From NCBI RefSeq assembly GCF_018531465.1, contig NZ_JAHDTF010000028.1, positions 1 through 64,000 on the forward strand: a stretch of DNA of 64,000 nt, read 5' to 3'. Both the position numbers and the translations under genes were made by a program. The notes below the pieces were generated by a model, which was given only the letters and a program-made list of their open reading frames with translations, was not told the DNA's origin and searched no databases. This document shows positions 42,501 through 51,515 of the stretch, one piece after another. Position 1 is the first letter of the stretch; every line of letters starts with the position of its first letter. Origin of the DNA: Sphaerisporangium fuscum (GTDB lineage: Bacteria; Actinomycetota; Actinomycetes; Streptosporangiales; Streptosporangiaceae).

Positions 42501-43997
42501 ATGCACAAGGCGTACCTGACGATCGATCCGGCGTTCCGCGTCGCCCCCGTCCGGCGGCGCACCTTCGGCACCTTCGTCGAGCATCTCGGGCGCTGCGTCT
42601 ACACCGGCATCCACGAGCCGGGGCACCCCACCGCCGACGAGGACGGCTTCCGCGGCGATGTACTCGAGCTCACCCGCGAGCTGGGCGTCACCACCGTCCG
42701 CTACCCCGGCGGCAACTTCGTCTCCGGGTACCGCTGGGAGGACGGCGTCGGCCCGGTCGCCGAGCGGCCCGCCCGCCTCGACCTCGCCTGGCACAGCACC
42801 GAACCCAACACCGTCGGCACCGACGAGTTCATGCGCTGGGCCGCCAAGGCCGGCGTCGAGCCGATGATGGCCGTCAACCTCGGCACCCGGGGCATCCAGG
42901 AGGCGCTGGACCTCCTGGAGTACTGCAACATCCCCTCCGGCACCCGCCTTTCCGACATGCGGGTGAAGAACGGCGCGCCGGACCCGTACGGGATCAGGAT
43001 GTGGTGCCTCGGCAACGAGATGGACGGGCCCTGGCAGACCGGCCACAAGACCGCCCGCGAGTACGGCAGGCTCGCCGCCGAGACCGCCCGCGCCATGCGC
43101 ATGGTCGACCCGGGCCTGGAACTGGTCGCCTGCGGCAGCTCCGGCTCGGCCATGCCGACCTTCGGCGCCTGGGAGGCCGAGGTCCTCGCCGAGACCTACG
43201 ACCTGGTCGACTTCATCTCCTGCCACGCCTATTACGAGGAGAAGGACGGCGACCTCGGGAGCTTCCTGGCCTGCTCCACCGACATGGAGCATTTCATCGC
43301 CTCCGTCGTCGCCACCGCCGACCACGTCGGCGCGAAGCTGAAGTCCCGCAAGAAGATCAACCTCTCCTTCGACGAGTGGAACATCTGGTACCTCAGCCGG
43401 TTCCAGTCGCAGGAGCCCCCGCGTGACTGGCCGGTCGCGCCGCCGCTGCTGGAGGACCACTACCACCTGGCCGACGCCGTCGCCTTCGGTGGCCTGCTGA
43501 TCACGCTGCTGCGCAACAGTGACCGGGTCACCGCCGCCTGCCTGGCCCAGCTCGTCAACGTGATCGCGCCCATCGTGACCGAGCCCGGCGGCCGGGCCTG
43601 GAGGCAGACCACCTTCCACCCGTTCGCGCAGGCCGCCCGGCACGCCGCCGGCGACGTGCTGCGCACCGAGATCTCCTCGCCGTTGTACGACACGGCCGAG
43701 TTCGGCGAGGTCCCGCTCCTGCACGCCGTCGCCACCCATTCCGAGGAGACCGGTGAGATCGCCGTCTTCGCGGTGAACCGGTCCCTCGACCAGCCGCTGG
43801 AGCTCACCCTCGGCACCCGCGCCTTCCCCGGCGCCCGCGTCGCCGAGGCCACCACGCTCTGCGGCCCCGACGTCTACGCCCGCAACACCGCCGACGACCC
43901 CGGCCGCGTCACCCCCCGCCCCAACCCCGACGTCCAGGACGGCCGCGTCGTCCTTCCGCCCGTCTCCTGGAACGTCATCCGCCTCACCACCGCCTGA
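42501..43997 (+). CDS. GH51 alpha-L-arabinofuranosidase, intracellular
   Basis: 498 residues without a signal peptide, so it acts on imported arabino-oligosaccharides in the cytosol. GGAGG lies 8 nt before ATG 42501. GH51 features: RTFGTFVEHLGRCVYTGIHEP, RYPGGNFVSGYRWEDGVGP, the acid/base WCLGNEMDGPWQTGH and the nucleophile SFDEWNIWY, followed by the C-terminal beta-domain. Together with araA and the importer it completes uptake and release of free arabinose. Confidence 0.96.
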   Translation: MHKAYLTIDPAFRVAPVRRRTFGTFVEHLGRCVYTGIHEPGHPTADEDGFRGDVLELTRELGVTTVRYPGGNFVSGYRWEDGVGPVAERPARLDLAWHSTEPNTVGTDEFMRWAAKAGVEPMMAVNLGTRGIQEALDLLEYCNIPSGTRLSDMRVKNGAPDPYGIRMWCLGNEMDGPWQTGHKTAREYGRLAAETARAMRMVDPGLELVACGSSGSAMPTFGAWEAEVLAETYDLVDFISCHAYYEEKDGDLGSFLACSTDMEHFIASVVATADHVGAKLKSRKKINLSFDEWNIWYLSRFQSQEPPRDWPVAPPLLEDHYHLADAVAFGGLLITLLRNSDRVTAACLAQLVNVIAPIVTEPGGRAWRQTTFHPFAQAARHAAGDVLRTEISSPLYDTAEFGEVPLLHAVATHSEETGEIAVFAVNRSLDQPLELTLGTRAFPGARVAEATTLCGPDVYARNTADDPGRVTPRPNPDVQDGRVVLPPVSWNVIRLTTA

Positions 43998-44005
43998 ACC
44001 CGCCC

Positions 44006-44039
44006 GGCAGCCCTTCCTTATGAGGCCAAGGGCTGTCGG
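44006..44039 (+). terminator. Hairpin terminator after GH51 gene
   Basis: CGGCAGCCCTT (44006-44016) and AAGGGCTGTCG (44029-44039) form an 11-bp stem with one G-U pair and a 12-nt loop. Confidence 0.55.
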
Positions 44040-44101
44040 CCGGCCGTGATTGTTGCTATCTGTTGTAGATCGTTAACTTTCACGGCGGTCCGAGAGGCGA
44101 G

Positions 44102-46189
44102 ATGGTTGCTGGTGGATCGGCAAGGGCGAGAGCGGGACTGGCGCGCGAGTACGCGATGGACCTGTGGCGCCGCTACCGGGAGGCCTACCGGCTGGCGGGA
44201 CGGTACGAGGCGGCCGCGGAGTCCGAGCGCAAGGTCGCCGCGACGCTCCTGACCCTGACCGGCCGCGGGTGGCGGCTTCTGGTCGACCGGCGCTGGCCGG
44301 GCACGCGCTCCGCCAACGTCGACATGATCCTGATCGGCCCGGGCGGCGTCTTCGTCATCGACGTCAAGAAGTGGCGGCACCCTCCGGAGGTCGTGGACGG
44401 GCATCTGACCGCCGGAGGCGAGAGCCGCGGCGCCGAGGTCGACAAGCTGCTCGCCATGACCCGCACGGCGGAGCGTCATCTGGCCTCGCTCGGGATGTCG
44501 CCGATCGCGCTGCGGCCCGTCATGATCTTCGCCGGGCACCGCCTGGACGAGACCCTCGGACGGGTGCGCCTCCTCGGTGACCAGCAGGCGGCGCCGGCGC
44601 TGATCGCCGAGCCGGCACGGCTGACGGCGCCGATGGTGAGGGCGGTGACCTCTCATCTGGAGGAGGTCTTCCCGGCGTACGAATCGCCCGTGTTGGGAGA
44701 GGGGGATCGGGACGACACGCCGCCGGCGGAGGCCGACCCCCTTTTCGACCGTGAGGAGATCGAGCGGGCGGCGCTCAGAGCCGTCCTGGACGCCCCCATC
44801 GAGCGCTGGATGACGTTCCTGCACCCCGAACAGGTCGCGCTGGCCCGCCGCAACTGGAACGGGCCGGCCCGCGTCAGCGGCCCGGCGGGCACGGGGAAGA
44901 CTGTGGTCGGCCTGCACCGGGCCGCCTACCTGGCCCAGCACGGCACGGGCCGGATCCTGTACGTCACCTACGCGCGCAACCTGCCTCGGGTGCAGAAGCA
45001 GCTGTTCCAGCGGCTCTCCCCGGCGACGGCGGACCGCGTGGAGTTCGTCAGCCTGCACGCCTGGGCCCAGGCGCTCCTCGCCGAGCGCGGCGTCCCGTCG
45101 GCGCTCAACCGCAAGGGAGCGGAGACGGCCTTCTCCATCGCGTGGTTGCGGACCGGCAGGGACAGCCCCCTGGCCGAGGTGGACCCCTTACCGGGGTACT
45201 GGCAGGACGAGATCGACTACATCATCAAGGGCAGAGGCATCGGTTCCCTGGAGGAGTACCGGACGGTGCTCCGGCACGGCCGCCGCACAGCCCTGCACGC
45301 CGCGCAGCGGGAGGCCGCCTGGCTGCTGTACGAGGAGTACGAGCTGATCAGGGGCGAGCGAGGCGTCCACGACTTCAACGACGTCCTTTCGATGGCCCTG
45401 CGCGAGCTGCGGGCCAGGCCCGCCGATCCGCCCTACACCGCCGTGATCGTCGACGAGGTCCAGGATCTCACCCTGGTCGGGCTGAGGCTGCTGCACACCC
45501 TGGTCGGCGACGCGCCCAACGGGCTCCTGCTGATCGGGGACGGCCAGCAGGCGGTCTACCCCGGCGGGTTCCGGCTCTCCGACGCCGGGATCACGGTGAC
45601 CGGGCGGGGCGGCGTGCTGCGGACCAACTACCGCAACGCCTCGGAGATCTTCGACGCCGCCGTGGAGATCGTCTCGGCCGATCCGTTCGACGATCTGGAG
45701 GAGTCACGGCCGAACGGGCGGCGCGAGGTGGAGACGACGTATCACGACGGCCGGGTGATCAGGGCGCAGGCCCAGGACGACGTCGAGCACGACCGTCTGC
45801 TGGTGGAGGCGCTGCGCCGGCTGCCGGGCCAGGTCCCCGGTGACGGGGGCGGGCCGCTCTCCGGCGCGGCCGTGCTGTGCCCGGCCATCCGGGACGTCCA
45901 GCACTACCATCGGCTCCTCACTCGCGCCGGCATCCCGGTCCTCCGCCTCGAGGACTACACCGGACATCCCGTGAACGCGGTGAAGCTCGGCACCTACCGG
46001 CGGGCCAAGGGCCTGGAGTTCAAGTATGTCTTCCTGCCCCACCACGACGCCCTGACCCGCGCCCTGGACGGCGGCAACGCCGCCGACCGGGAACGCTCGG
46101 AGATCCTGCGCCGTCAGCTGTTCGTCGCGATGACCCGTGCCCGCGATGTGCTGTGGCTCGGCTCGGTGGCAGGGAACCGGGGCGATTAG
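44102..46189 (+). CDS. NERD-domain superfamily 1 DNA/RNA helicase
   Basis: 695-residue cytosolic protein. Residues about 37-150 are a nuclease-related (NERD) domain: E41, NVDMILIGPGGVFVIDVKKW with the D-x-K core at 87-89. A UvrD/Rep-like helicase follows: Walker A GPAGTGKT (260-267), motif II VIVDEVQDLT, GDGQQAVYPGGFRL, a YRNASEI motif and the late RAKGLEFKYVFLP and VAMTRARDVLWLG. DNA repair or phage defence are both possible; no partner gene is adjacent. It is probably a single-gene unit, between the GH51 terminator and its own. Confidence 0.85.
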   Translation: MVAGGSARARAGLAREYAMDLWRRYREAYRLAGRYEAAAESERKVAATLLTLTGRGWRLLVDRRWPGTRSANVDMILIGPGGVFVIDVKKWRHPPEVVDGHLTAGGESRGAEVDKLLAMTRTAERHLASLGMSPIALRPVMIFAGHRLDETLGRVRLLGDQQAAPALIAEPARLTAPMVRAVTSHLEEVFPAYESPVLGEGDRDDTPPAEADPLFDREEIERAALRAVLDAPIERWMTFLHPEQVALARRNWNGPARVSGPAGTGKTVVGLHRAAYLAQHGTGRILYVTYARNLPRVQKQLFQRLSPATADRVEFVSLHAWAQALLAERGVPSALNRKGAETAFSIAWLRTGRDSPLAEVDPLPGYWQDEIDYIIKGRGIGSLEEYRTVLRHGRRTALHAAQREAAWLLYEEYELIRGERGVHDFNDVLSMALRELRARPADPPYTAVIVDEVQDLTLVGLRLLHTLVGDAPNGLLLIGDGQQAVYPGGFRLSDAGITVTGRGGVLRTNYRNASEIFDAAVEIVSADPFDDLEESRPNGRREVETTYHDGRVIRAQAQDDVEHDRLLVEALRRLPGQVPGDGGGPLSGAAVLCPAIRDVQHYHRLLTRAGIPVLRLEDYTGHPVNAVKLGTYRRAKGLEFKYVFLPHHDALTRALDGGNAADRERSEILRRQLFVAMTRARDVLWLGSVAGNRGD

Positions 46190-46217
46190 CGCGGACGAAA
46201 ATCGCCTCTTTTTCGGC
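46181..46217 (+). terminator. Intrinsic terminator with T-tract
   Basis: GGGGCGAT (46181-46188) pairs with ATCGCCTC (46203-46210, one G-U pair) and is followed by TTTTTC. The left arm overlaps the helicase stop codon. It is unusual here in having a U-rich tail. Confidence 0.6.
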
Positions 46218-46769
46218 TCTCCTGTCGTCGTGAATCAGTGAGGTCCCTTATTCGGCCGGACGGCGGCGGCCGTTGCGATTCGATATCGCTCCGCCGGGAA
46301 AGATCCGGTTTAACTATAATTGTCAGTGAGCGTGCGCAGGCGATGTCACCGCAGGGGCCGAGGACGGGAGTTGCGCCCTTGACATTCGATCCCCCCATTC
46401 ATCTCGCAGGCGATCAACTGGGCGTCCGTTTTCCGGAGCGGCAAGAATTCAACCGAGAATCGCGAAGCATCGTCGATCGGCCCATCCGGTTCGACTCGCC
46501 GCTGCGGGCGTGCTGCGTGCCGGCGGCGTGGCTCGATGATCCGGTGACACGAGAGAGATCGCGTGAATTCTCCGGACGGCACGACATCCGCTTCAGGGGA
46601 GAGGCCTGCGTCCGGGCGGGAGCGTTCGTGACCGGCGCCACCGCCGGTCGTGGCGGAAAGGCGGGCGGTGGCGGTGGGCCCTCCCGTGGGTGAAACGGCC
46701 GGCGGGCGCGATCGTGCCGTGGCCGCGCGGGGGACCAAATGGGTCGTCAGGGGCACTACCGTTTACGGG
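46190..46769. other. Gene-free stretch
   Basis: About 580 bp. A perfect TATAAT (46315-46320) and a TTGACA (46379-46384) occur but are not correctly spaced with partner elements. Local GC is lower than the surroundings around 46190-46330. A 151-codon open frame here has no family features, no ribosome site and a Gly-rich end, and is not called. Function not evident. Confidence 0.4.
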
Positions 46770-47225
46770 GTGGAGGAGATCGATCGGCAGATCCTGACGT
46801 TACTGGCCGCGGACGGCCGGATGAGCTTCACCGACCTGGCCAAGGAGACCGGGCTCTCGGTGTCCGCCGTTCACCAGCGCGTGCGCAGGCTCGAGAAGCG
46901 GGGGGTCATCCGCGGGTACGCCGCGCTCGTCGACCACGACGCCGTCGGGCTGCCGCTCACCGCGTTCGTGTCGATCAAGCCGATCGACCCCGCCGCGCCC
47001 GACGACGCCCCCGAGAAGCTCGAGCACCTGACGGCCATCGAGGCCTGCCACAGCGTGGCCGGCGACGAGAGCTACATCCTGAAGGTGCGCGTGGAGTCGC
47101 CGATCGCGCTGGAGCACCTCCTGCAGCAGATCAGGGCCGCCGCCAACGTCTCCACCCGCACCACGATCGTCCTGAGCACCCCCTACGAGCACCGCACCCC
47201 CGACCCCGGCCACGGCACCTCCTGA
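46770..47225 (+). CDS. Lrp/AsnC family regulator
   Basis: 151-residue regulator of the usual Lrp size. It begins with VEEIDRQILTLLAADGRMSF and has the HTH LAKETGLSVSAVHQRVRRLEKRG, followed by the alpha-beta RAM/AsnC effector domain (AFVSIKPID, VAGDESYILKVRVES). GTG 46770 gives the family N-terminus; there is no ribosome site. TACCGT 8 nt upstream could be a -10, so the mRNA may be leaderless. An amino acid effector is expected from the family. The target is unknown. Confidence 0.88.
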   Translation: MEEIDRQILTLLAADGRMSFTDLAKETGLSVSAVHQRVRRLEKRGVIRGYAALVDHDAVGLPLTAFVSIKPIDPAAPDDAPEKLEHLTAIEACHSVAGDESYILKVRVESPIALEHLLQQIRAAANVSTRTTIVLSTPYEHRTPDPGHGTS

Positions 47226-47274
47226 CCCCCGCCGCGTCCCTCGCCCGCCGAGCGGAGCGAGGCCATCGAGCGCG

Positions 47275-47301
47275 GCCCGGACGGGGGCTTCGTCCGGGCC
47301 T
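47275..47301. terminator. Bidirectional hairpin terminator
   Basis: GGCCCGGACG (47275-47284) and CGTCCGGGCC (47292-47301) form a perfect 10-bp stem between the convergent Lrp and sugar-kinase genes. Confidence 0.6.
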
Positions 47302-47306
47302 GGGGG

Positions 47307-48290
47307 TCACACCGGGGCCGAGACCGGTTCGGTGAAGCTCGCGCGGAGGCGTGCGGCGGCGGCGGCCGGTGCGCCGAGGTGGTCCAGGCCGAGCAGGGCG
47401 GCGCCCACGATCGGAGGCACGTCGGTGACCACCAGCGTCGCCGAGGGCGCCTGCGCCGCGTACCTCTCCTCCACCAGTGCCGTCAGCAGCGGGTCGCGGG
47501 CGGTGAGCACCCCGCCGCCCAGCACCACCTCGCACGGCTGGGCGAGCATGCCGAGGCGGCGCAGTGCGACCACCCCCATGACGGTCACCTCGTCGGCCTG
47601 GCGTTCCACCAGCGAGCGCGCCACGGCGTCCCCCTCGCGCGCCGCCGTGAGCAGCGCCGGCACGAGGCCGTGCAGCCGCTCGGCCGCGATGTCGCCGAAG
47701 TGCAGCCCGAGGACGACCTCCTCGGCGGACCGCGTCCCGAAGTGCCCGCGCAGGGCCTCCAGCAGGAGCGTCGCCGGCCCGCGGCCGTCCTCGGCGCGCA
47801 CGGCGTGCCAGAGCACCTCCTCGCCGAGGCCGAAGCCGCCGCCCCAGTCCCCGCTGATCTTCCCGAGCGCCGGGTAGCGGGCGACCGCGCCGGACGGCGC
47901 GACGCCGACCGCGTTGATCCCGGCGCCGCACACCACCGCGACCCCGTACGCCCGGGACGCCCCCGCGCGCAGCAGCGCGAAGGTGTCGTTGCCCACCACG
48001 ACCTCGCGGCCGTACCCCCGGGTGAGGATCTCCTCGCGCAGCAGGTCCTCCTCGACCGGCAGGTCGGCCCCGGCGACGTAGGCGGCCACGTGGTCGGCGT
48101 ACGGGGGCCGGGCCGCCTCGCCGAGGGCGTGCCGCACCGCCTCGCCGATCACGTCGATCGCGGCCGGCACGCCGGCGCTCTGCGGGACGAACCCCGGGCC
48201 CCGGCCGCGGGCCAGGACCGTTCCGTCCTCGGCCACCAGAGCGATGTCCGTCTTGCTGTTGCCCCCGTCGACCGCAAGAACGGTCCTCAT
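47307..48290 (-). CDS. BadF/NAGK-type sugar kinase
   Basis: 327-residue ASKHA-fold kinase similar to N-acetylglucosamine kinase. Phosphate-1 loop VLAVDGGNSKTDIALV, strand VVVGNDTFALLRAG, GAGINAVGVAPSGAVARYPAL, GDWGGGFGLGEEVLW and the adenosine loop VVLGGGVL. It is the last gene of the minus-strand operon, 58 nt after GH4. It probably phosphorylates the sugar processed by this operon: a monosaccharide product, or the disaccharide before GH4 acts. Confidence 0.85.
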   Translation of the reverse strand: MRTVLAVDGGNSKTDIALVAEDGTVLARGRGPGFVPQSAGVPAAIDVIGEAVRHALGEAARPPYADHVAAYVAGADLPVEEDLLREEILTRGYGREVVVGNDTFALLRAGASRAYGVAVVCGAGINAVGVAPSGAVARYPALGKISGDWGGGFGLGEEVLWHAVRAEDGRGPATLLLEALRGHFGTRSAEEVVLGLHFGDIAAERLHGLVPALLTAAREGDAVARSLVERQADEVTVMGVVALRRLGMLAQPCEVVLGGGVLTARDPLLTALVEERYAAQAPSATLVVTDVPPIVGAALLGLDHLGAPAAAAARLRASFTEPVSAPV

Positions 48291-48348
48291 CGGTTCTCCT
48301 CCCTCGCCGTGCCCGCTTCCCCGTGCCCGCCCGCCGCGGGCGCGGTCC

Positions 48349-49623
48349 TCACGCCGGCACCGTCCCGCCCGCCGCCCAGGGGAGGAAGGGACGGTTGGCG
48401 GCGATGAGCCGCTCCGCGAGGTCCGCCGCCAGGGACGCCTGGCCGACGAGAGGGTGGGCCAGCAGGGCGTCGGTCACCCGGTCGGCGCCGCCGTGCAGGG
48501 CCGCCTCCAGGGCCAGCGCCTCGTAGGCGGTGACGTGCGCGATCAGCCCGGCGTACAGCGGCTCGACCGGGTCGACGGGCAGCGCCGCCGCACCGGAGGC
48601 CCCCACGCGGGCGGGCACCTCGATCACCGCGTCGTCGGGGAGGAACGGCAGCGTGCCGTCGTTGCGCAGGTTGACCACCTGCGTGTCGCCCCGGTCGCCG
48701 AGAAGGGAGGCGATCAGCGCGACGGCCGCCTCGGAGTAGAACGCCCCGCCCCGCTTCTCCAGCAGCTCGGGCTTGGTGTCGACGGCCGGGTCGGCGTACA
48801 TGGCGAGCAGCTTCTCCTCCATGGCGGCGACCTCGGCCGCCCGCGAGGGCTTGGACCGCTGCTCGGTGACGACGGCGTCGTGCTCGTAGTAGTAGCGCAG
48901 GTAGTACGACGGGATGACGCCGAGCCTGCGGATCAGCGCCGCTGGCAGGCCGAGGCTCCCGGCGATCTCCTCACCGTGCTCGGCGAGGATCCTCGGCAGG
49001 ATGTCCTCCCCGTCGAGGTACACCGCCCGTTCCCAGGTGAGGTGGTTGAGCCCGACGTGCCCGAGCGAGATCCGTTCCGGGGCGACCCCGAGGGCGGCGG
49101 CGAAGCGCCGCTGGAACCCGATCGCGACGTTGCACAGGCCGATCGCCCGGTGACCGGCCTGCAGCAGCGCGCGGGTGACGATGCCGACGGGGTTGGTGAA
49201 GTCCACGATCCACGCGTCGGGAGCGGCCTTGGCGACGCGCTCGGCGATGTCGAGCACGACGGGCACGGTGCGCAGGGCCTTGGCCAGCCCACCGGCCCCG
49301 GTCGTCTCCTGGCCGACGCAGCCGCACTCGAGAGGCAGGGTCTCGTCCACGTCGCGCGCGGCCTGGCCGCCGATCCGCAGCTGGAGCAGGACGGCCTGGG
49401 CGCCGGCGGCGCCGTCCTCGACGGTGGTGGCGGTGCTCACCGTGGCCGGGTGCCCGGCGCGCCGCAGCATGCGCTCGGCCATGCCCGCCACCAGCGACAG
49501 GCGGCGCTCGTCCGGGTCGACCAGCGCGATCTCCGACAGCGGCAGCTCGTCGCGCAGGCGGGCGAACCCGTCGATCAGCTCGGGCGTGTAGGTCGAGCCG
49601 CCCCCCACAACGGCCAGTTTCAT
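48349..49623 (-). CDS. GH4 NAD- and metal-dependent glycosidase (6-phospho-beta-glucosidase-like)
   Basis: 424-residue cytosolic enzyme. Rossmann start KLAVVGGGSTYTPELIDG; IVDFTNPVGIVTRALL; the metal Cys in GLCNVAIGF and metal His in HVGLNHLTWERA; and a Tyr-rich segment SYYLRYYYEHDAVV. 6-Phospho-beta-glucosidases of GH4 usually read CNVP or CNIP; this one reads CNVA. GH4 removes the glycoside by oxidation-elimination with NAD and a divalent metal. The ATG abuts the stop of the upstream permease gene. A phosphorylated substrate would have to come from the neighbouring kinase, since the importer is an ABC type, not a PTS. Confidence 0.88.
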   Translation of the reverse strand: MKLAVVGGGSTYTPELIDGFARLRDELPLSEIALVDPDERRLSLVAGMAERMLRRAGHPATVSTATTVEDGAAGAQAVLLQLRIGGQAARDVDETLPLECGCVGQETTGAGGLAKALRTVPVVLDIAERVAKAAPDAWIVDFTNPVGIVTRALLQAGHRAIGLCNVAIGFQRRFAAALGVAPERISLGHVGLNHLTWERAVYLDGEDILPRILAEHGEEIAGSLGLPAALIRRLGVIPSYYLRYYYEHDAVVTEQRSKPSRAAEVAAMEEKLLAMYADPAVDTKPELLEKRGGAFYSEAAVALIASLLGDRGDTQVVNLRNDGTLPFLPDDAVIEVPARVGASGAAALPVDPVEPLYAGLIAHVTAYEALALEAALHGGADRVTDALLAHPLVGQASLAADLAERLIAANRPFLPWAAGGTVPA

Positions 49624-50511
49624 TTACTTCACTCCTGTCAGCTTGACGCCTTCGATGAACGCCTTCTGGGCGAAGAAGAACACGATGATCACCGGTGCCA
49701 TGGCCAGCAGGGTGGCGGCCATGGTCAGGTTCCACTGGACGCGGTGCACGGCCCGGAAGGACGCCAGGCCGAGCGACAGCGTCCAGTGCGCGGTGTCGGT
49801 CCCGGCGTACAGCAGCGGGCCGTAGTAGTCGTTCCAGCAGTAGAAGAACTGGAACAGCGCCACCGCCGCGATGGCGGGCCGGGCCATCGGCAGGATGACC
49901 CGCATCAGCGTGCGGAACTCCCCGCAGCCGTCCACCCGCGCCGCGTCGGAGTACTCCTTGGGGATCGTGACCAGGAACTGCCGCAGCAGGAAGATCGAGA
50001 ACGCGTCGCCGAGCAGCATGGGCAGGATCAGCGGCCAGAGCGTCCCGGTGAGGTGGAACCGTGCCCAGATCAGGTACACCGGCACGGCGACGACCTGCGG
50101 CGGCAGCATCATGGTGGTGATGACCAGCAGGAACGCCAGTCTGCGGCCTCGGAAGCGCAGCCTCGCCAGCGCGTAGGCCACCGGGATCGAGGAGACCAGC
50201 GTGAAGGCCGTGCCGAGCAGCGAATAGAGCAGGGTGTTGCCGATCCAGGTGAGCAGCGGCGCCTTCTCGAAGATCTCGGCGAAGTTGCCCCACTGCCACT
50301 GCCGGGGCCACAGCTGCGAGGTCAGGGCCTGGTGGTCGGTCATCAGCGCGGTGAGGGCGATGAACACCAGCGGGCCGAGGAACATGATCGTCAGGGCGAT
50401 GGCGAGCGCGTGGGTCGCGATCCACTGCAGGGTGAGGCGGCCGCGCCGGCCGCGTGGCCGCGCGGCGGCGGGCCGTCGCGCCGTGGGCGACGGCGTGAGG
50501 GTCAGGGTCAC
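49624..50511 (-). CDS. ABC sugar permease, MalG type (system 4)
   Basis: 295-residue permease. GTG 50511 has AAGGAGGG about 8 nt upstream. First helix LAIALTIMFLGPLVFIALTAL, EAA loop EYSDAARVDGCGEFRTLMRVILP, C-terminus KAFIEGVKLTGVK. The stop is directly followed by the GH4 start. Confidence 0.92.
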   Translation of the reverse strand: MTLTLTPSPTARRPAAARPRGRRGRLTLQWIATHALAIALTIMFLGPLVFIALTALMTDHQALTSQLWPRQWQWGNFAEIFEKAPLLTWIGNTLLYSLLGTAFTLVSSIPVAYALARLRFRGRRLAFLLVITTMMLPPQVVAVPVYLIWARFHLTGTLWPLILPMLLGDAFSIFLLRQFLVTIPKEYSDAARVDGCGEFRTLMRVILPMARPAIAAVALFQFFYCWNDYYGPLLYAGTDTAHWTLSLGLASFRAVHRVQWNLTMAATLLAMAPVIIVFFFAQKAFIEGVKLTGVK

Positions 50512-50557
50512 CGGGAAGCCCTCCTTCGTGCGGGCGCCGTCGTGGTGCTCGATGTCA

Positions 50558-51511
50558 TCACTCCTCCTCGCCGAGGCCGCGGAACTGGCGCAGCAGGATC
50601 AGGGTGAACACCATCGACACCGCGAACAGGATGAGCGCGAGCACGCAGGCGTACCCCATGGCGAAATCCCGGAAGCCCTGCTGGAAGAGCCATTCGGGGA
50701 AGGTGAGGGTGGACTGGTCGGGGTAGCCGGGGGTGAAGACCGAGCCGGCGGAGTCGGTCGAGCCGGACGCGACCCGCGCGGCCACCATCGCCTGGGTGAA
50801 GTACTGAAGTGTCTGGATGACGCCGGTCACCGCCGCGAACATCAGCACCGGCCGGATCACCGGCAGAGTGATGTGGAAGAACTGCTGCCAGGGCCCCGCC
50901 CCGTCGAGCGCGGCGGCCTCGTACAGCTGCTTGGGCACGTCCAGCAGCGCCGCCAGGAAGATGACCATCAGGTCGCCCACCGACCACAGCGCGAGCAGCG
51001 TGAGCCCCGGCTTGGACCACGCCGGGTCCCCGAACCAGTCGGGGGAGGGCAGGCCGAGCGCCGACATGATCGCCGGCACCGGCCCGGTGCCCGGGTTGAA
51101 CAGGAAGACGAACCCCAGCGTCCCGGCCACCAGCGGCACCAGGGACGGCAGGTAGAACACCGTGCGGAAGAACCCGGCGCCGGCCTTCAGCTTGGTCACC
51201 AGCTGCGCCACGCCGAGGCCGAACAGCACCCGCAGCGGCACCATCACCACGACCAGCCACAGCGTGTTCCTGATGGACGTCCAGGCCGCCTCGTCCTGCC
51301 AGAAGTACCGGTAGTTCAGCAGGCCGACCGGCTCCAGCGTGAACAGGTCGTAGCGCTGGAAGGAGAAGTAGACGGTCGCGATCAGCGGGTAGGCGAAGAA
51401 GACCGAGAAGCCGATCAGCCAGGGGGAGAGGTACAGCAGGGCCGTCAGGCCCTGGCCGCGCCGGCCGGGCACCTTGCGGAGTCCGGCCGGCGTCGCGATG
51501 GAGGCCGCCAT
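50558..51511 (-). CDS. ABC sugar permease, MalF type (system 4)
   Basis: 317-residue permease starting 4 nt after the binding-protein stop. First helix LLYLSPWLIGFSVFFAYPLI, EAA loop QLYEAAALDGAGPWQQFFHI, and a long periplasmic insertion (SGSTDSAGSVFTPGYPDQST) before the last helix, similar in place to the system-3 permease. Confidence 0.92.
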   Translation of the reverse strand: MAASIATPAGLRKVPGRRGQGLTALLYLSPWLIGFSVFFAYPLIATVYFSFQRYDLFTLEPVGLLNYRYFWQDEAAWTSIRNTLWLVVVMVPLRVLFGLGVAQLVTKLKAGAGFFRTVFYLPSLVPLVAGTLGFVFLFNPGTGPVPAIMSALGLPSPDWFGDPAWSKPGLTLLALWSVGDLMVIFLAALLDVPKQLYEAAALDGAGPWQQFFHITLPVIRPVLMFAAVTGVIQTLQYFTQAMVAARVASGSTDSAGSVFTPGYPDQSTLTFPEWLFQQGFRDFAMGYACVLALILFAVSMVFTLILLRQFRGLGEEE

Positions 51512-51515
51512 GCGA

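Noticed and set aside
44102..46189. NERD-helicase as part of a multi-gene phage-defence system
   Set aside because: No partner genes; flanked by terminators, GH51 and an Lrp regulator, so only a single-gene unit can be supported.
46315..46320. Perfect TATAAT as a promoter
   Set aside because: No suitable -35 at 16-18 bp on either strand and no gene that it would clearly serve.
46238..46693. 151-codon open frame before the Lrp gene
   Set aside because: No family motif, no ribosome site, Arg/Gly-rich composition typical of chance frames in high-GC DNA.
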